Below, one piece after another: positions 63,150 to 64,000 of a stretch of DNA of 64,000 bases. Source of the DNA: Candidatus Enterovibrio escicola (GTDB taxonomy: Bacteria > Pseudomonadota > Gammaproteobacteria > Enterobacterales > Vibrionaceae); assembly GCF_002464935.1 (NCBI RefSeq), contig NZ_NBYY01000010.1, positions 1 through 64,000 on the forward strand. Reading direction: 5' to 3'. The position numbers and the translations under genes were made by a program. The notes under the pieces are model-generated. The model worked only from the letters and a program-made list of their open reading frames with translations. It was not told the origin of the DNA and did not search any database. How positions within the stretch are numbered: position 1 is the first letter of the stretch; each line of letters opens with the position of its first letter.

Positions 63150-63686
63150 ATGAAATAAAGTCCCATTCTAGTAGAGTGGTATTAAAAACTTGGGTTTGCT
63201 AAAATCACCTCAAGATTCAGGTTTTGCTGCAGGTACTGGATGCTTTTTCATAAATCACCCAACAGTAGATAAACAGGAGAAACAACGCCATTTAGGATTA
63301 GAATTGGACTACATGAAGGGTACACCTAGCATAGACATCATCCGTTATGACTGTGAAGAGAAAAGATACCAAGAAAACCTTGATCAATTGATCAAATTTA
63401 TGGAGTCTGCCACAGACGATAAATTTAACGTACGATTTTACTGCGTATTGGATTTCATGTGCTTCAGCAATGACCCCACCCCAGTGGGATATCACAGGTC
63501 TCTTTAAGAGAAGCATTACCCGTGGAGATTCCGGTTCACACGGCTTCGGTTATAGTCGAGGTTTTTGGGTTAAAGAGCAGCATTGTCTGCTTATGCCAGC
63601 ATTACACTAGCAGTCAACAACGAGTATCTTAACGTGGTATCAAATTGAAGAAGTTGTTCACCATGCTTGCCCATAAGATGAAGTAA
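63150..63686 (+). pseudogene. rdgB: rdgB pseudogene (dITP/XTP pyrophosphatase)
   Basis: The start MK then a stop is preceded by AGGAAGAGG. Further pieces in shifting frames match RdgB in order: TGCFFINHPTVDK, LGLELDYMKGTPSIDIIRYD, QENLDQLIKFMESATDDKFN, VRFYCVLDFMCFSNDPTPVG, then HGFGYSRGFWVKEQHC (family: HGFGYDP.FWV.E..C), and RGIKLKKLFTMLAHK at the end (family: SHRG.ALKKL). The active-site DDSGLEVDYL lacks its DDS. RdgB removes inosine and xanthosine triphosphates. Position before hemW agrees. Confidence 0.88.
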
Positions 63687-63692
63687 ATCGCT

Positions 63693-64000
63693 ATGACTAT
63701 TCAAATCCCCTTGAGTCTATATGTACACATCCCTTGGTGTGTACAGAAATGTCCATATTGCGATTTTAACTCTCATACTCTAAAAGGCAAAGTACCAGAG
63801 CACGACTACATCGACTTTTTGTTGGATGATTTGCGTAAAGATCTGGCACGCTTTAAAGGGGTAAATGAACGTCATCTCCATTCCATCTTTATTGGTGGTG
63901 GCACGCCGAGCTTGATTTCTCCTGAGGAGATTTTCCGACTGCTGAAAGGAATAGAAGCAGAAATTTTGTTTAAAGACAGCATTGAAATAACCATGGAGGC
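63693..64000 (+). CDS. hemW: HemW-like radical SAM protein (partial, runs off the window)
   Basis: The first 102 codons are present. The radical-SAM cysteine motif CVQKCPYC appears at residues 16-23 in the typical LYVHIPWCVQKCPYCDFNSH context, followed by IFIGGGTPSLISPEEI. HemW proteins bind haem and are related to coproporphyrinogen dehydrogenase HemN. The gene follows rdgB (here a pseudogene) in vibrios. The C-terminal part lies beyond base 64000. Confidence 0.93.
   Translation, partial: MTIQIPLSLYVHIPWCVQKCPYCDFNSHTLKGKVPEHDYIDFLLDDLRKDLARFKGVNERHLHSIFIGGGTPSLISPEEIFRLLKGIEAEILFKDSIEITME

Noticed and set aside
63190-63507. 105-codon open frame as a novel gene
   Set aside because: Its residues align in order with RdgB and continue in other frames, so it is part of the rdgB pseudogene.

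Overview
The window is chromosomal DNA of a gammaproteobacterium of the Vibrio/Photobacterium/Enterovibrio type. The gene order shows this: kdsD-kdsC-lptC-lptA-lptB-rpoN-hpf; mlaFEDCB-ibaG-murA; rplM-rpsI, zapE, zapG-degQ-degS; petABC-sspA-sspB; a complete dcw cluster with no ddl gene between murC and ftsQ; dciA and secA; mutT-yacG-zapD-coaE-pilD; yggS-proC-yggT-...-rdgB-hemW. The genome is clearly undergoing reduction. Every insertion sequence found (IS982, IS5/IS903-group, IS1, IS30) is a broken relic, often nested in another, and several housekeeping-associated genes are readable only as fossils. This combination fits a host-restricted member of the family, such as the luminous symbionts of deep-sea anglerfishes. 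That species-level placement is inference from style, not proof.

Layout. 1-573: IS5 and IS982 relics in place of what normally follows hpf. 575-6679 (-): hpf, rpoN, the Lpt export genes, Kdo synthesis genes and an internally deleted yrbG. 7135-11707 (+): Mla phospholipid transport operon, ibaG, murA. 11737-11934: IS tips. 12003-14171 (-): ribosomal genes rpsI and rplM, then zapE. 14354-17424 (+): zapG, degQ and a degS pseudogene. 17448-18030: IS relics. 18265-21868 (+): petABC, sspA and an sspB pseudogene. 21913-23832: mosaic of IS982, IS5 and IS1 relics. 23842-27235 (-): dolP, diaA, lpoA. 27282-28625 (+): rsmI and RNase P RNA. 28750-29775: IS1 relic and an mraZ pseudogene. 29788-46307 (+): rsmH to lpxC. 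46385-46855 (-): dciA. 47357-50651 (+): secA, mutT. 50699-52390: IS1, IS982 and IS5 relics. 52563-54989 (-): yacG, zapD, coaE, pilD. 55139-56107: IS1 and IS30 relics where pilus genes would be expected. 56266-58466 (+): yggS, proC, yggT. 58571-62929: dense nested IS relics around one intact DUF805 gene. 62960-63686: DUF4426 and rdgB pseudogenes. 63693-end: start of hemW.

How it works together. The core for building the envelope is intact: peptidoglycan precursors (murA, murC-G, mraY), septation (ftsI, L, W, Q, A, Z, zapD, zapG, zapE), LPS (lpxC, kdsC/D, lptA/B/C), lipid asymmetry (mla), Sec export (secA) and respiration (petABC). What has decayed is regulatory or quality control: degS (sigma-E stress sensing), sspB (ClpXP adaptor), mraZ (dcw repressor), rdgB (nucleotide-pool sanitation), yrbG and a DUF4426 gene. 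The IS relics lie at the points where the ancestral gene order breaks. I found no CRISPR array, tRNA gene, prophage, toxin-antitoxin pair or biosynthetic cluster. The most unusual items are the set of fossil genes, a 44-bp palindrome formed by two IS982 ends inside an IS5 transposase relic, and a three-hairpin leader before secA.
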